Assembly: GCA_963930775.1 (NCBI GenBank)
Contig: OZ005706.1
Span: 5,452,546 to 5,516,545, forward strand
Source: Cliona cf. orientalis
Lineage: Eukaryota; Porifera; Demospongiae; Clionaida; Clionaidae
Reading direction: 5' to 3'
DNA: 64,000 nucleotides
Below the pieces are notes generated by a model. That model saw only the letters and a program-made list of their open reading frames with translations. It had not been told where the DNA came from and ran no database searches. The translations under genes were made by a program, and so were the position numbers. Positions 13,401 to 28,400 of this stretch are shown here, one piece after another; positions within the stretch are counted from its first letter, which is position 1; each line of letters starts with the position of its first letter.

Positions 13401-16400
13401 TTAAGGTAAGAAAATTCTGACAGGAACAATGTTGGAAAACTACAAATGGTGTTTAAAAGGGTGTGGTTAATCGTGGTTATACCGTTTAATTGATTAGATA
13501 TTTATGGTTTACTGTTTCATGTTATGAAAGTACTAGAGTTGGGCTTCAATTTCAATATCACGATCAGTGCTCGATTGTCGCGCAAATACTAGTATTAGCT
13601 AGCTCCTGAAAATAGGCATATTATTTCGTTGATGAAAGCAGATGAGACTGTCCTTAACTTCACTGAGATCACCATCATTGGACTACTAGCAGTCTATGGT
13701 ACTTTCACTCTTGTCACGTGGTAACTTCTCAGGCCTAGGTATGCTAGCTACTAATATTATAGGCTCACGCAACTGACTGACATACTGTTGCAGTTTGGGA
13801 TACCAGCCCCATGCCTAGCTTTGTGCCTTCAGAAAAATCTTACGACTTTCGCGAAGGCTCGCCATGCACAAATGATTTTCATCAACACTAATTATTAACT
13901 AGAGCTCTCTTGAGCACAAAACCCTTGGCGCATTGCATGGCATTAGCTACATGCTTCATTATTGCATGCAGAAAAGGGGGTAAAGGGTTTGGGGCAAGGC
14001 TACTACAATAATAGGGGCTGGGGATGACGCTAATGTTATACTTGCACAGCAGTGTTGTTCAAGGTTCTATGGCTCACAGCAGCAACAACCCTAGTGTGAC
14101 AGTGTTGTATCAAACTCTGCACTGTGGTGCTGACATCAGCTCAATTTCCCTCATAGCAATCGCAGATTCTTAGGGACTAAGCTAGCTTCTTCTGATGCAA
14201 AGCCTTGACGCAAGACTGAAGTACACTGAGCAATAATATTGCATGTCTAATATTAACTCACTTGGGTCCAAGCACAGCAATGCCATGACAGTATGCATAC
14301 AAATCAGAGAGTCAAAGGGTAGCTACCACAAGAATGCATATGGCAATTGGCAACTAAGCCTATACATACACTTAGAGTTAAAAATGAAGCCACGTGCACT
14401 GTCATCCCACGATCGTCGAAAGCTCGCCAGTGGGCTACGTAAGGAAGGTGGCAGGATTGATGATTTTGCAACTGTGCCTAATGCACATGCGCCTGGTGTT
14501 AATAGATGTACATACCGCATATAAACACAACTTTCTATTTATATGTAAAGTCATGATACCGCTATAATTTTATTGTAGCTCGGGAGAAGTCAAGAAGCTT
14601 AGAATCAGCAAATGACGCCAAAACTGGCGAACAAAGCGTTTTCGGAGAAATCCACACAAATCATGCCTTTGGAACGCCATAAAGAACCTTATAATCTTGC
14701 ACTTTGGACTCGCAAATGAGGTATGCAGCAGTTAGCTTAGTAACAGACAGACAGACAGACACATACACACAGAATGACTACCGTAACGCTGCGGCGCATG
14801 CGCAGAGGGTTAATAACGTTCCATGGGGTCAATATTGTAGCAGTTTCTATTCAAATGGGTGAGTGCCCATGCCGGACAAAATCATGCGTTATGTTTAAGT
14901 ATATCCATGAGCACTATTAAACCCAGGACACTACAGTACTAGATAATATTTAATTTATGACATTGGTGGAACTTACCATAAACTCTAACATGGCTTTGGA
15001 ACACAAACCCTCCGCAGGGTCCCGGTGCACTTGTGATGGCACACATAAAAGTCCGGTTTGCAGCGTCTAAGTTATCCAAGGTCACCATAATGTGAGCTGT
15101 CCCATTCTCGTACATGGTTGCATCTTTACTCATTAATGCCAGCTGAACATCCGGATCATCACTGGTACACTCCAACACCAGAGTCTCATCCACACAGATG
15201 CATATGTCAACTTTTTTACGAATTGATTCTAGTTCTGTATCATTGACGTTCAACCTATTGATCAAATTTAATTGATATTACCATATAGCTGGAAAAGTAG
15301 CAGAATCTGATATGATAATCCCTTTACTGCTTAATTCCACGGGTAGTGCATCTTTGACTAGTTCAAGCAGGAGTGACAGTTACAGTAGGAGACAAAAAAA
15401 AACGGTTTGTTCCATTCCACCCCGTTGAGACGGAAGTAAAACGGCCATTCCCCGTACACAAGAATGGAAATGGGATAAGCGGAGTCGGAACGTGCAGTTG
15501 ACTTTTCCACTCATAGCTAGCATGAAAATGGTACCTCAAGAACCTAAGAAAGCCAAAAGCATCGCTCTATCCAAGCGATTGCATTTAGAGGCTATCAGAG
15601 TCGATTGTCGAGCTTCAATTGCAGAGCTTGCTGAAAATCAAAGAGTGGCAGTAGTGAACTGTCCCAGAACAGTTTAAAAGACTGTAGCAATATAAAACTA
15701 TTGATTTAAGTCAGCGAGTGAATGAGCTGGACTTTCATTTCTTTGGATGTCAAAAGACCACGCCAAATTGCTAATTATGCGCACATGCATACGAAACGGA
15801 AACGGAGTAGCTGGCATGAATGGTGCAATAGCATCTGGACAGGGTGGAATGGAACGGAAACGTCACCGTTTTTTTGACTGTTACTGTATTATGGGCCGAT
15901 ATACAATTTCAGATATATTGCATGGTTACTAATGAAAATCTTCTATCCCGATAAGGCCACTCCAAATCAATTAGTAGTTTCTCATCCCCCTTAATTTCCG
16001 CCTGCATGCATTTTGTGATTAGGAGCACAATGCAAAAGTATACCGCCTCCTTTTTTGTAAGCGATTTTGACGATCATTTCCATCGAAAATTACACATATT
16101 GACGACCATTACCACCGCCCGCCCGCATCAATTTTGAGCTCAGAGGGGATAAGAAACTACTAATTGATTTGTAGGGGCCTAACTATAAAAAAGCTTAACT
16201 TGATACAATGAATTCACATAGCTACTACTCCCTTTACCAATAAGACTTGCATGTGATCAATATTAGCACCTACTATTATTATTATGTTTACCTATCACAT
16301 CCATCAGTAGTTCTACCAACAATCCTTGATGTTAGTGTGGCATGAGGGCTGACTGCAGAATCACAACAAATTTATAGTGATTATCTGTGATGCTTGCAAT

Positions 16401-19400
16401 ACTGTACAGTGGGTAACTTTGGTGAGCATTAAATTTGGAGAAATGGCTCTCCATTGGTATCGGTGAGGGTTAAATTTGGTGATCTGAAGCTTCACTCACC
16501 TAGGCGCATATATATGCATTAGGTACAATTGGCAAGCTTTAATTTGGTGATCTATACCGAATTCGCCATTTCATCAAATTAAAAACCTCACCAAAATCTC
16601 CTGCTATACGATGTACACTAAGTATAATGTATATACATGTATAGTTTATATGTAGGCTAGCTTTAGTTGCCCGCTAATAATTAAATTTTATGCGTGTCAC
16701 AGCGACACACACATAATATACAGTGATTACACCATAAACTCACGTACAAAAGAGAATGGAAGCTTCCACAACTGGAGCATTATCCAGATTAGTTGCTGTG
16801 CAGGAATAGTTCCCAGGCTCTCTGACAGTTAATCTCGGATTCTGTGACACTTTCACGCCGTTCATTATCCACAAGTAGGATATTGGGGGAGTTCCTATGC
16901 TGATCATACAATTTAGCGTCACAGATGTGCCCAGGAGAATGCAGATGTCACAGCCGGGTGGTGCCATCTCTCCATTGTCGAGAAACAGGACACGGCTTCC
17001 ATCAGCAGCGGTACAGTCTGGAATCACTGGATTGTCACCTACAAATTTAATTATAGTTATATGTAGCTAGTTATAACAAATTTACCCCTAGCCTGTCCCT
17101 GTCTATCATTCTTCTTGTTGCTGATATTGCTACAATAGTGGTCAATAAACAGTTAATATTTTGTTCCAGAACTGCAATCATAGAATTTTGGCGTGATGTG
17201 GTATGAAAATTAATGGAAGCTGAATGCAACAGTCAAAAAGTGTGTTCCTCTGTGGCTCACAACTTCCTGAGAGCTCATTCTTTCCACACAGCAATGAAAC
17301 AATTCATCGTTACAAAAGTTAATAGTCACCAATTAAACGACCAATGAATGCACATGTGTACTTACATCCGGAATAGTGTGTATTTTTACATTAGAACAAT
17401 CATAGAATAAATTGGCTGCTACTAGCTATATTATAGCATAACATAGTTATAACATTGTCATCAAACTGTAACACTTTTATAACTTACTACACATCCTAAA
17501 GAAATTTGAAACAGAGGAGAGTCCAAGAGTGTTATTGGCCACACATGTCCAGTTGGCAAGTAGAATGTCGAACAGCATAGCCCTAGCTTCACTGAATGCG
17601 ATGTCAGGCTCTAATCCACCCAACATTGGATTTGTGATATTGTCGAAGGCTGTGGTAAAAACTAAATCACCAGCTGACAAGACTTGAAATGGTGGAGTGT
17701 TAAAAACACCAAAATTAAGGATGGGAAATTGCATCAAGAATACCATATTCATAGTGGAGATTCCACCCAGTGATGCAGAAGCTGCTGGTACACCATTTCT
17801 GAACCACGTACGAGTCGGAAGGGGTACTGGTCGAGGAACTTCGTTAGAGATAGGACAAAGGAGAACTTCCGTCAATATTATCCCATCAGATCCTGGTGTA
17901 CCCTCACGACACTCATTAACTGCAATTAAAAATTGGTTATACGTATGCAAGGCTATGTGCAGGAATCATTTCTAATTTGAACCTTATTATTAACCCTCGC
18001 CGCAAAGCATAGGCGGAGGGGTTACTGCAATCGTTCGGGGATTTTTGTCCGTCTTTCCATCCGTCCGTAGCAATCCTCCTATGCTAAATGGCAAGGATCA
18101 TCTTGAGAGAAAGTACGCATTCGAGGTATACCGGACATAAAGGAATAGTGGCCATGTTAAGTAGTGTAGTAGTATGCAGCTGTTGCCCGTCTGTGTTTAC
18201 ATAGCTCTCACCTCAGTACATGTCAGTAACTGATTACAATTCTGTGCCTTGCTTTTCAGTTGTCAATGCAGTGACAGTGTAAACAGGCAGTGGCTCTCAA
18301 GTGGATAATTCAGTTTAGGTAATCACAGAAGCTTTCAATTTATATAGTGACATAGCCAGGTGCCTTACTCCTACTCATAGATCATGCACTGACTCCAGAG
18401 AGGCTTGATCATTGCTATAAACATGTTCAGATGCAGGGTATGTAGTTCAATATTCCTGATATTGAACAAGCATACACAATGAGCCATGCTATATACACGT
18501 GCATGAGTTAAGCATGCATGTAGCAGTGAGGATTGTGCACTCAACTGCAAGTGCATTCATTTCAAGTAGTAGCTAATGACTTTCACTTTCTCTAGAGGAC
18601 ATAATATTATTATAATAAGATTTTGCTACATTTACTAGTAACTGTTGTATCCATAATAATTATTATGCTATTCAGCTACTAGATATTAGGGGTAGGTAAA
18701 TCATGCTAATTTTTTTGTATTCTCAAATGTTCAGGAAATCACTCAATAAGTGTACCTATAATTCCCAATATATTACCCATTATGCTCAACTATAATGCTA
18801 ACAAAAACCAATATGAGACTCAGTTACATGTACACTATCTCAGTGCAACGATTTCAGTTTTATCATGTGCTCGGATTCGAAAATGGGTTCCAGCTGATTA
18901 ATCAATCCTTTACCAGTCTATAATAATATGTAGTGCAAGCATTGTGACAAAAGTCAATTTATTTGTGTTAAACAACTACTTGCATTTGATATTGTGTGCC
19001 CTAAAATTCTCAAAATTATGCCAGTTGATACCTATTATGCTAGCATATTTCTTAAATGCTTACACACACCTATTATGCTCAATATCTTGGCAAATTTTAC
19101 CTATCCCTACTAGACATCTGGCCAAAACCTTGTAACTGAATTTTAGCGTGCGTATTTGTACAGCTATTTCCATAGTGTCCCGGGCAAGCGCCCACTTCTG
19201 GGTAAGCACCCATGTACCGCATTTCAAGGGGCCACTGTAGCAGCTTCTATATACAAAAGTATGGGATTTTGATCCCGGGTAAATGCCCATACGGGCCAAA
19301 ATTGCAAGTTGTGTTTAAGCGCACATGGGCGCTTACCCGGGACACTACGGTATAGGTACAATGCATGTCATAAAAATTAATGAGATTTCAAAGATTCTTA

Positions 19401-22400
19401 CTTCCAGTTATGTTGACCACTGGGGGACCACCAGTTACTAGATTCGTGTAGTTTGCTGTATGGCATTCTTCAAATGGTGTCCTGTGAGCAATACACACTT
19501 TGCACTGGAATATCTTTGAGTCAGAATCCTGTCCTCCACCAACAAGCTCGATTTGTGAAATATTCAGCCATCGATTGAAATCACCACCGACCATAATCCG
19601 AGCCACAATGCCCGGAAGAGTAGGGTTTTCTTGGCGTGGCATTGGATCTGGAAAATATATAGCTATATATTATTGTTATTGCACTGTTGTTGATACTATA
19701 ATATTAATTATAAATCACGTAAGATAGGGTTTACTAGCGGTAGCAGGTTACACTAAGTTATAGTTAAAGCAACGGGCCAGGGATTTATGGCAGTAAACCA
19801 ATCCGAGTCTGAGGGCGGTTTACGTTGCCATAAGTCCCTGGCAACCATGCTTTAACTATTATACCGTATGGCGGGTATTTTCGTGGAGTGCTAATTTTCG
19901 TTATTTCGTGGTTGATTTGGCACTCACGAAATTTTTACACCCATGAAAATTAATGCCTACAGTGATATGGTTATGCGAGTCCGTGATGATGGGCGTGGCC
20001 ACAAACATCGTGGCAGCACGGCCAATACTTCCCAGTGTTAGCAAGCCACTTTCATCCAGCTGATAGCTATATAGCGTCTTTGACACTATTAATACTCTTC
20101 TATCTCATGCTATTTGTCCAAGTCTGTAGGTATGGCTTTGTTTAATAACAAAGAAGATCGTGAGCGAGATTGAGCATGTGTATCGATTACATCAGCGCTT
20201 GTGCAGTGCCACGCCCCTGGACTGGTTGCTGTCATGAAATTTAAAACAAGGGGGGGGGGGGTCACTCCCATAGGCGCTGTGTCCAGAGCTGCGACCGGGG
20301 TCAAGATTTTTGACCGTCTAAAAACGGCCTTGACTGCTTGACCACAGCGAATATTTCACCTTGACCCGTTGACCATCAACTAACTGCGCATGCGCAAAAT
20401 CTCGGCCATGCCTCTTGGCCACCTAGCTATGCTGGAGATGTATAGGGCCTAAAACACAGCTTGACCGATTAAAACCACAAAAATTAATTGAGGGCCTTTT
20501 TGGACTTCCAGCACCCACCGTGAAAATACGGTATATATATCCCACCTGATTGGCTGCCATCTCACGTATTTTTGCTTGAATACGCCAACCGTAGCAATCA
20601 GTCAAAAGAGTGATGGCTACTGATGAAGAAATTTTCGCTCAGGTTTGTCCGATTAGCTAATTCCTTCTGTCTAGGCATGGTCGACTGCCCAGGAAATGTT
20701 GATGTGGCAAATTTGGAACCACACCCAGAACTTGAGCTATCAATATCGCCCCTCCCAACTACTAGCGCCGCCGCTACCACTAGCACGAGCCCTGTTGACC
20801 AGCCCCACCTACCTTCACTCTCTGGCTGTAACACATCCGAATACTTTGCATTTGCAACCGACGAGGAACTAGCCAAGGTCACTGAAGGAGTAGTACCAGC
20901 AAATAGGTACTTGTCCAGGATTGCCATAGGGTGTCCTGGGGTTAGGGGATGGGGTTAGGGTTGGGGTTAGGGGACCAGGACATCTTGGGACTTTTGCTGG
21001 CAATCCTGGACATCCCTGCCAATGACTTGATACTAAGTGATATCTTTCAATGTATAGATACTTAAACCTTAAACAAGCACCTTTCTAGGTTTGTCGAAGA
21101 GAGCTATGTCCTAAGGGAGGAATTTATGAACCATTATTTCCGTGTGCCCCTCAGGGAGGGAGGTTATCCTAGTAAAAATCCCAGCTGGCTCTATAGTAAA
21201 GATATGGTAGGTGGGATATATTTTATATAATATGACATGTTTCTGATGTGAACATAAACATTGTTACACAAAAGTTTTTGTGAATGAAATTAATGCAAAC
21301 TATGGTAGGTTATACACATGTAGCTACTACCAAAACAAGAGAGTTTTGAATTATTGTCTCTCACATGGTCACACCTAGTATTGCACACCGCACCCCCTGG
21401 GAAAGATAGCCCTGGTAACCATACGTATGAGTTATACTGGCGACAGGGTTTGGTCGTGTCCAATCAGATTCGAGATTCGAATTTATTGCTTGGCATGCAA
21501 CGCTCTGCTGAGAAGTTCAAAATTTTTGTCAAAACAGAGCATTTTACTACCTAAAAGCAGGCAATCACAGCAATTAGGAGGCATAATATGGTTATTGATT
21601 TTGGGGGTATGGCCAAATATTATTTTACGCACCTATCATTGTGCTCCCCCTTCCTCAAATCCTGGATCCACCCTGATAAGAACTATCACTAGACCCTACA
21701 CACTAATTTTCATTGATTGCTGTCTCTTTATCCAAACTATCACTAGACCAACACTGTCATACTAATCTTCTTTGATTGCTGTTGCTTTTGTCCGAATTAT
21801 CATTAGACCTATACATACTAATCTTCTTTGATTACTGTCTCTTATATCTAAGAAGCACTAGTATGGTCAGCAAAATAAATATTGCCAGAACTTTTAAACA
21901 AAGCTTTTTCAGCAAAATTCACACAATGTATATCTTAAAAAGTCTAGTGATACCTTTAATTTCACAGGTATGTAGCAGGTATAGCTTAGTACCACACACA
22001 GAACTTCCCCCTCGCGCATGCACCGAGGGGTTAGTTAGTAATAGTTGACATGGACCGTGCAGTTGTAGTATACTAAGGTACCATTAAAGGCATGGGCATG
22101 AGCATGAGCATTGGCTAATTCTATTAGTGAATCATGAGGGAGCGTGGCCGGGGAAGCCATACGAGTGTTTTGTCAGGTAGGTGTGTCCAGGAAGAGCCAA
22201 GGATCATTATGCACATGTAATTAGTAACTGGATGTGGCCCCTGAAGAAAAGACAGGTAATTGCCAACATCAAAGCATTCTTTCTTAACTATTAACTGCAA
22301 CGACTTAGCGTACGGCACCAATTACCAACCACCGAATGTACCACGAGTAGAACTCCTCACCCATAGGTCTTATGGTCATGGAACTTACACCAGCTGAAAG

Positions 22401-25400
22401 AGTGTCCTTTACCTGTCCAAATGGTGCCTGTTTGGACTATACCACCACAGTGGTCTTTGAGCGGTGCTTCATGCAGTGAGGTATCATTAAAATTTTGACC
22501 AATCATTGACCACGCGTACGTATTATCGACTTTATATAATATACTATCTATGTATCATTTATCGACCTTTGAGGATATCTTCACATTATTTTACGGTATA
22601 GAAATAAATTATACTTCTACGATCTATCCTACTGTGTCCTTTCGTTGGATGATGCATTTATTTGACTGATAAGGCCAGACCAATTAAATAAGTTGTAGCA
22701 CGGATTTGCTCGCTCCAATTTTTGGGCAAACAGAATTAAGTTGGGTGGAGCTTATGTACAGTAGAGTAGTTTTTTTTAATTTTATCTTGATTCCCTGGTC
22801 CTAGATAGTCACATTATTCTGTCTTAATTAGATTGTGGTCTATAACCACACCCCAATTAATTGCTTTTTATTCTTTTTTTTTCGATCACTCGGTCCAATT
22901 TTTACCTCACAATATCCGAGTAACAACAAATTAAATTGGTCTGGCCTAATGCTAAAAATTTGTGCACTTTTTGAATAGTGCCTGGCTGTAAAGTATGGGA
23001 GAAAATAAACCATCGACTTAAGCCTTCAACTTTTTGCCTCTCAATCTCTGCATGCTGTTAGTGCGATAAACATATTCACTGTATAAGTGACAATAAGGCA
23101 GGGCGATCACGTGGTAGGTCGAGGTCACGTCCGGGTCAATTCGACCCACGCCCCTAAATGTAATACGGAACATGCGCAGTTTGTATTTTGGGGTGGTCGA
23201 TAATCAATGTGTCCAAGGTCGATAATATGCACCAGTCGATGATCAGTGGCTATTACACACTAAGTAGAAAAAAAAGATTTCCATTATTGGGACTCTGGGG
23301 AGTGGTTGGGACCGTAAGTTTTATATGGGCACACAGAATCACGAACTTTGATCAAGAGACTTTATTCACACCTTAGAATTAAAGCTACACCTCTTAGGGG
23401 GCTTGTCCAAAGTCCTTGTGGAAAAATTAACGTCATTATGACGTTAGGGGGGGAGGGGGTCTTGGTCCATGACGTTTTACAATTGCATTGTCAGCAGACT
23501 TTAGCTTTAGTTGTGATTATGCATGCTTGTGGTTGAACAAGTCTAGACTCACCTCCAACAGTGTCAAAATTTGCACAGCTGTGTCAAGCACTATGTAGCT
23601 AAAAGTGTGCACTTAGCTATAAGCAAGCAAGAAACTGTTAAAGAAGCACAGGTATGCAAGGAATCCATGAAGACATAGCTAGCACTGTAGAATACAAGTG
23701 AATACCGAATGTGTAGGCTAAATGGAGCAGAATCAGAGTTTCAGTATTGAATCTATGCAGAAATACTGTGACGTTAAGAGAGGGGGGTAAAATTTTAACG
23801 TCACAATGACGTTAATTTTTCCACACGAACTTTGGACAAGGCTCCTTAGGGTGTTTCATATAGGGAAGCCATGCATTTGCAATATTGCAGACCTGGTTTG
23901 CATTATTTAGAATGGTGTGCATTTTTAAGAAAATTGCTTCCCGCTTGCATTGTATGGCTCTACTATGCGGGGACGGCCTAATGGCCTTTGACTTTGTGGC
24001 TTCATGGCCAAATGGCTAAGCAAGTAATTTGTCTTCACTTGAGGTAACACCAAAGGTGCATGGGCATATGTTAGGTGGGGATGTGACACCTAAACCACAT
24101 CAAAGTCATAAATGAGGTGCATGTTGTGTGATCACGCCCTTTTAATTGTCCACGTCTCAGGGGTGTGGCTGCTAGAGCTGGAAGTGTTCATTTAATGCTT
24201 TCAATGGACTGGAAGCCAAGCCAGAAGAAAGGGGCCAGGCCACGCCCAAAAAAGCACCACCCTGTGCCTCAAGGACCACCATTCACAATCAAGTGTTGAA
24301 TGGCCACCGGATGTCCACTGGAAGCCCACAATCAATCCCAATTAAAACACACAGCTTCCTCAAGGCCAAAACATACACAAATACTTCAAGGCCATTCTGC
24401 CACACTGACCACACAAGAGCTCACCTCATTTCCTGTGTGAGCGGGGTAACACCACGTCATTGCAACCACATCCACATCAAACCATCATCAACTTCCGTCT
24501 GGCTGTGCAGTCACACCGGCGTACAGTGCCTCATTAACCGGCATGGCCTCACCTTTAACCTCCTGCCACGCCCCCACATCCACCTGGCGGGGTTCAAAGG
24601 TCACACCGAATCTGGGACATGCCCACCTATCACCGCGGCCCGGTCCTGAACCCCAATGTCCAAGTATTGGCTCGTGAAGCCACGCCCAATCGGAAATAAT
24701 AAAACCTAGCTGTGAAGCCACGCCCAATCGGAAACAATAAAACCTAGCTGCATTAACGGTAGATTCTTTTATGCCTGTATTAGCCTCAGCTATTCATGTT
24801 CACCACTGATGTATATTTGTCAAGCATCAGAAAATATTATAGACATTACACACTAAGAAGTAGTTACACACTAAGCTAAGTAGAAATTACACAACTTACA
24901 CAAGTAGAAAAAAAAAAAAACTTAAATAATTAAATAATCTAATTCATGGGGGGTTTGGGAGCACTTGGGGGGACAATTTTTACATGGGCATGCAGAATGG
25001 GTCGAAACTAGAGATTTGACCGGACAGATTTTTGATTCACACCTTACAATTAAAGTTATGGCCCTTTGAAGTTTCCCCATATGTTTGTATAGGAAGCCAT
25101 GCATTTGCAATGTTTCCGCCCACGCGCTACGTGATGGGCAGGGTACGCGCACACATAGACTTGACGACCTTTACGAAATTTGGCCACAATTGGAGTATAG
25201 GCAGCCTGCTTGCATTGTATGGCTCTACTAAGCATCCAGCTCAACTATGTCGTGGTTTCCGGACAATTTTTTTTCTGCTTGGTGTGTGGTCTCCTTGAAA
25301 AAAGCATATTTAAATAATTAAATAATCTAATTCATGGGGGGTTTGGGAGCACTTGGGGGAATAACTTTTACATGGGCACGCAGAATGGGTCGAAACTAGA

Positions 25401-28400
25401 GATTTGACGAAGGGGAATTTTGATTCACGCCTTAGAATTAAAGTTACAGCCCTTTAAAGTTTTCCCATATGTTTGTATAGGGAAACCATGAGTTTGCAAT
25501 GTTTTCCACCCACGCGCTACGTGAAAAACGGGGAATACTCGTGGTGGGCGTTATTTGGAAAATTTCTCAAAATTGGAGTATAGGTTGTTTGCTTGCTTTG
25601 TATGGCTCTACTGTGCATCCTCGGTTGTTTACTTGCTTTGTATGGCTCTACTGTGCATCCTAGGTGTATTATGTGGTTCAGTTTTTTTTCTGCTTAGGGT
25701 GTACGCTAGCTTGAAAAAAAAAAAAAAAGATTTCCATTATTGGGACTCTGGGGAGCGGTTGGGACCATAAGTTTTATATGGGCACACAGAATGGCTCAAA
25801 TTATGAAGTTAATCGAGAGATTTTTTTTTATTCACGCCCTAGAATTAAAGTTATAGCTCTTTAAAGTTTGTATAGGAAGCCATTCACTTGCAATGTTTAC
25901 CAAAAAAATTTTACAGGCACACGGGATAAATTTTACGGGAGCGCGGGGCACGTTGACGACCCTTTACCAAACAATGTGAATGATTGCTGTTTGGGTGCCT
26001 GCCTGCATTGTATGGCTCTACTATGCATCCAGCTCGGCTGTGTGGGGGTTTTAGGACCATTTTCAGTGGCGTAGGCAGGGGGGGTGCTCAGGGGGCTCGA
26101 GCACCCCCCTCTGCTCTTGGCCTATGCCTAGTTCAAATAGTCCATAGAACAGCCTCATCCAGCACCCCCTTGGCTACTCCAAACTATCATCTACTACAAA
26201 AAAGACAGCTTAGAAGACAGTTAGAAACTTATCTCATCCCAATATTCGGCCGAAAACCTTGAGTTAGCTCGCTAGCTACATTCAGAACGTGTTCTCTTTG
26301 ACAATTTGAACTTCGACCTTGACGGTTAATAAGTGGGCGTGGCTTAAAATTTTGCGCGCGCGCTTTGCGCGCGTACTCCAGCACCCCCTTACCTAAAATC
26401 CTGGCTACGCCCCTGATTTTTTTCTGCTTAGTGTGTGGTCCCCTTGAAAAAAAAAAACACGCCCACAAGCTAAATTAGGCCTAATTAACTTTTTTTTTCA
26501 AGTGAGCCAATACACTAAACAGAAAAAAAATTGCCCACATAGCTAGTAGAGCTAGCTACACTGTATTGTATAGAGACACGCAGTGCTCCCGATACTCCAC
26601 TTTTGAACAAATCTGGTAAAGATCGTTACGTATATGTGCGCGTGGACGGAAAACATTATAAACGCATGGCTTCCATATACAAACATATGGGGAAGTGTGA
26701 TATCTTTAATTCTAAGGTGTAAATCAAAATTCCGCTTCCAAGAATTTTCCAGGTGCGATCCATTCTGCATGCTCATATCAATAGTTTGTCGTGAATACTT
26801 TCCCAGAGTCTCAAACATTACCGTATAGCTGGAAATATTGGTGGGAATTAAATTTGGCGGTTGAGCCCAAAATTGCTATTGCAAGAATATTAGTGCATTT
26901 AAATTTGGTGGTTCGGTACGGGATCGCCATACGTATGTATGCGAGTAGGAAATTTTGGTAGATATTAATTTGGCGGTTGTGATGTAGACCGCCAAACCGG
27001 CAATTTAGCTAATTCCCCACCAATATATCCGGCTATACGGTATTTTATATTTTCAAGTAAGCCGAAAAACATTTATCCAGAAAACATCACAAAGTACTAG
27101 TGGAATGCATAAGAGAGCCATAAAATCCAAAAAAACTCAGAGTAGAGCCATATAATGCAACCATAAGCAATATAATCATGTTCGGTAAAGGGTCGTCAAC
27201 GTACCCCGAGTACCCGTAATTTTTTATGGGCAAACATTGCAAATGCATGGCAAATATATGGGAAGCTTTAAAGAGCCATAACTAATTCTAAGGTCTGAAT
27301 CAAAATTCTGCCAGGTCAAACCTATTATTTTGACCCATTCTGCGTGCCCATGAAAAAATTATGTCCTCCAAATCTTCCATGAATTACATTATCCTATTCT
27401 TTGTTTTTTTTTTTCTACTTAGTGTGTAACAAGTAGTGAACACACTAAGCAGAAAAAGTCCAGAAACAGCCACATCGTTGAGCCGGATGCATACTAGACC
27501 CATACAATGCAAGTAGCTATAGGCAGCCTAATTTTGACAAAAGTGGGTAAAGCTTCCCAGAGTCTCAAACATTAATTATTTATTTAAATAGTTTGTTTTT
27601 TCTACTTAGTGTGCAACTATTTAGTTGGAGCCCACACACTTAGCAGAAAAAATTGTCCAGAAATGTCCACATAGATGCAGAGTAGAGCCATACAATGCAA
27701 GCAGGCAGCCTGTACATACAATTTTAAGCATATCGGGTAAAGATCATCATAATAATATGTGCACGTAGTGCATGGGTGGAAAACATTGCAAATACATGCC
27801 TTCCCTATACAAACATATTATGGGAAAACTTCAAAGGGCCGTAACTTTAATTCTAAGGTGTGAACCAAAATTCCCCAAGGTCAAATCTCTAGTTTCGACC
27901 CATTCTGCAAACTCATGTCAAATTTATCTCCCCAGATGCTCCCAACCACCCCCCCCCCTCCGTGAATTAATTTATTTTGTTTTTTCTGTTAATTTCTACT
28001 TAGTGTGTAACTACTTAGTATGTATATAGAAGTGGATACACTAAGCAGAAAAAAAACAGTCCAGAAACCACCACATAGTTGAGCTGGATGCATAATAGAC
28101 CGATGCAATTCTAATGTGTGAATCAAACAATTCCCCAAGGTCAAACCTCTAGTTTCGACCCATTCTGCGTGCCCTGGCATATAAAAATTATGCCCCCAGG
28201 TGCTCCCAACCCCCATGTGAATTTTTTTCTACGTTTTTTCTGCTTAGTGCTTAGTGTTTAACTACTTAGTGTGTAACAAGGGGACCACACACTAAGCAGA
28301 AAAAAATGGTCCAAAACCACCACACAGTTGAGCTGGATGCATAGTAGAGCCATACAATGCAAGCAGGCATCCAAATAGCAATATGCAAAATGTTTGGTAA

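Larger units (their letters stand above)
1..17990. repeat. Tandem segmental duplication, unit A
   Basis: Aligns with 43686-63690 (position 1 matches about 43686), with near-identical sequence in the 3' part (1-5650) and more divergence and insertions in the Ig region. The duplication may continue left of the window. Confidence 0.9.

Noticed and set aside
20598..20927. Minus-strand 109-codon frame
   Set aside because: Antisense to the better plus-strand exon with a splice donor; composition looks like a shadow.
20937..20972. True telomere or chromosome end
   Set aside because: Only about 36 bp of irregular ttaggg-like units with ordinary sequence on both sides.
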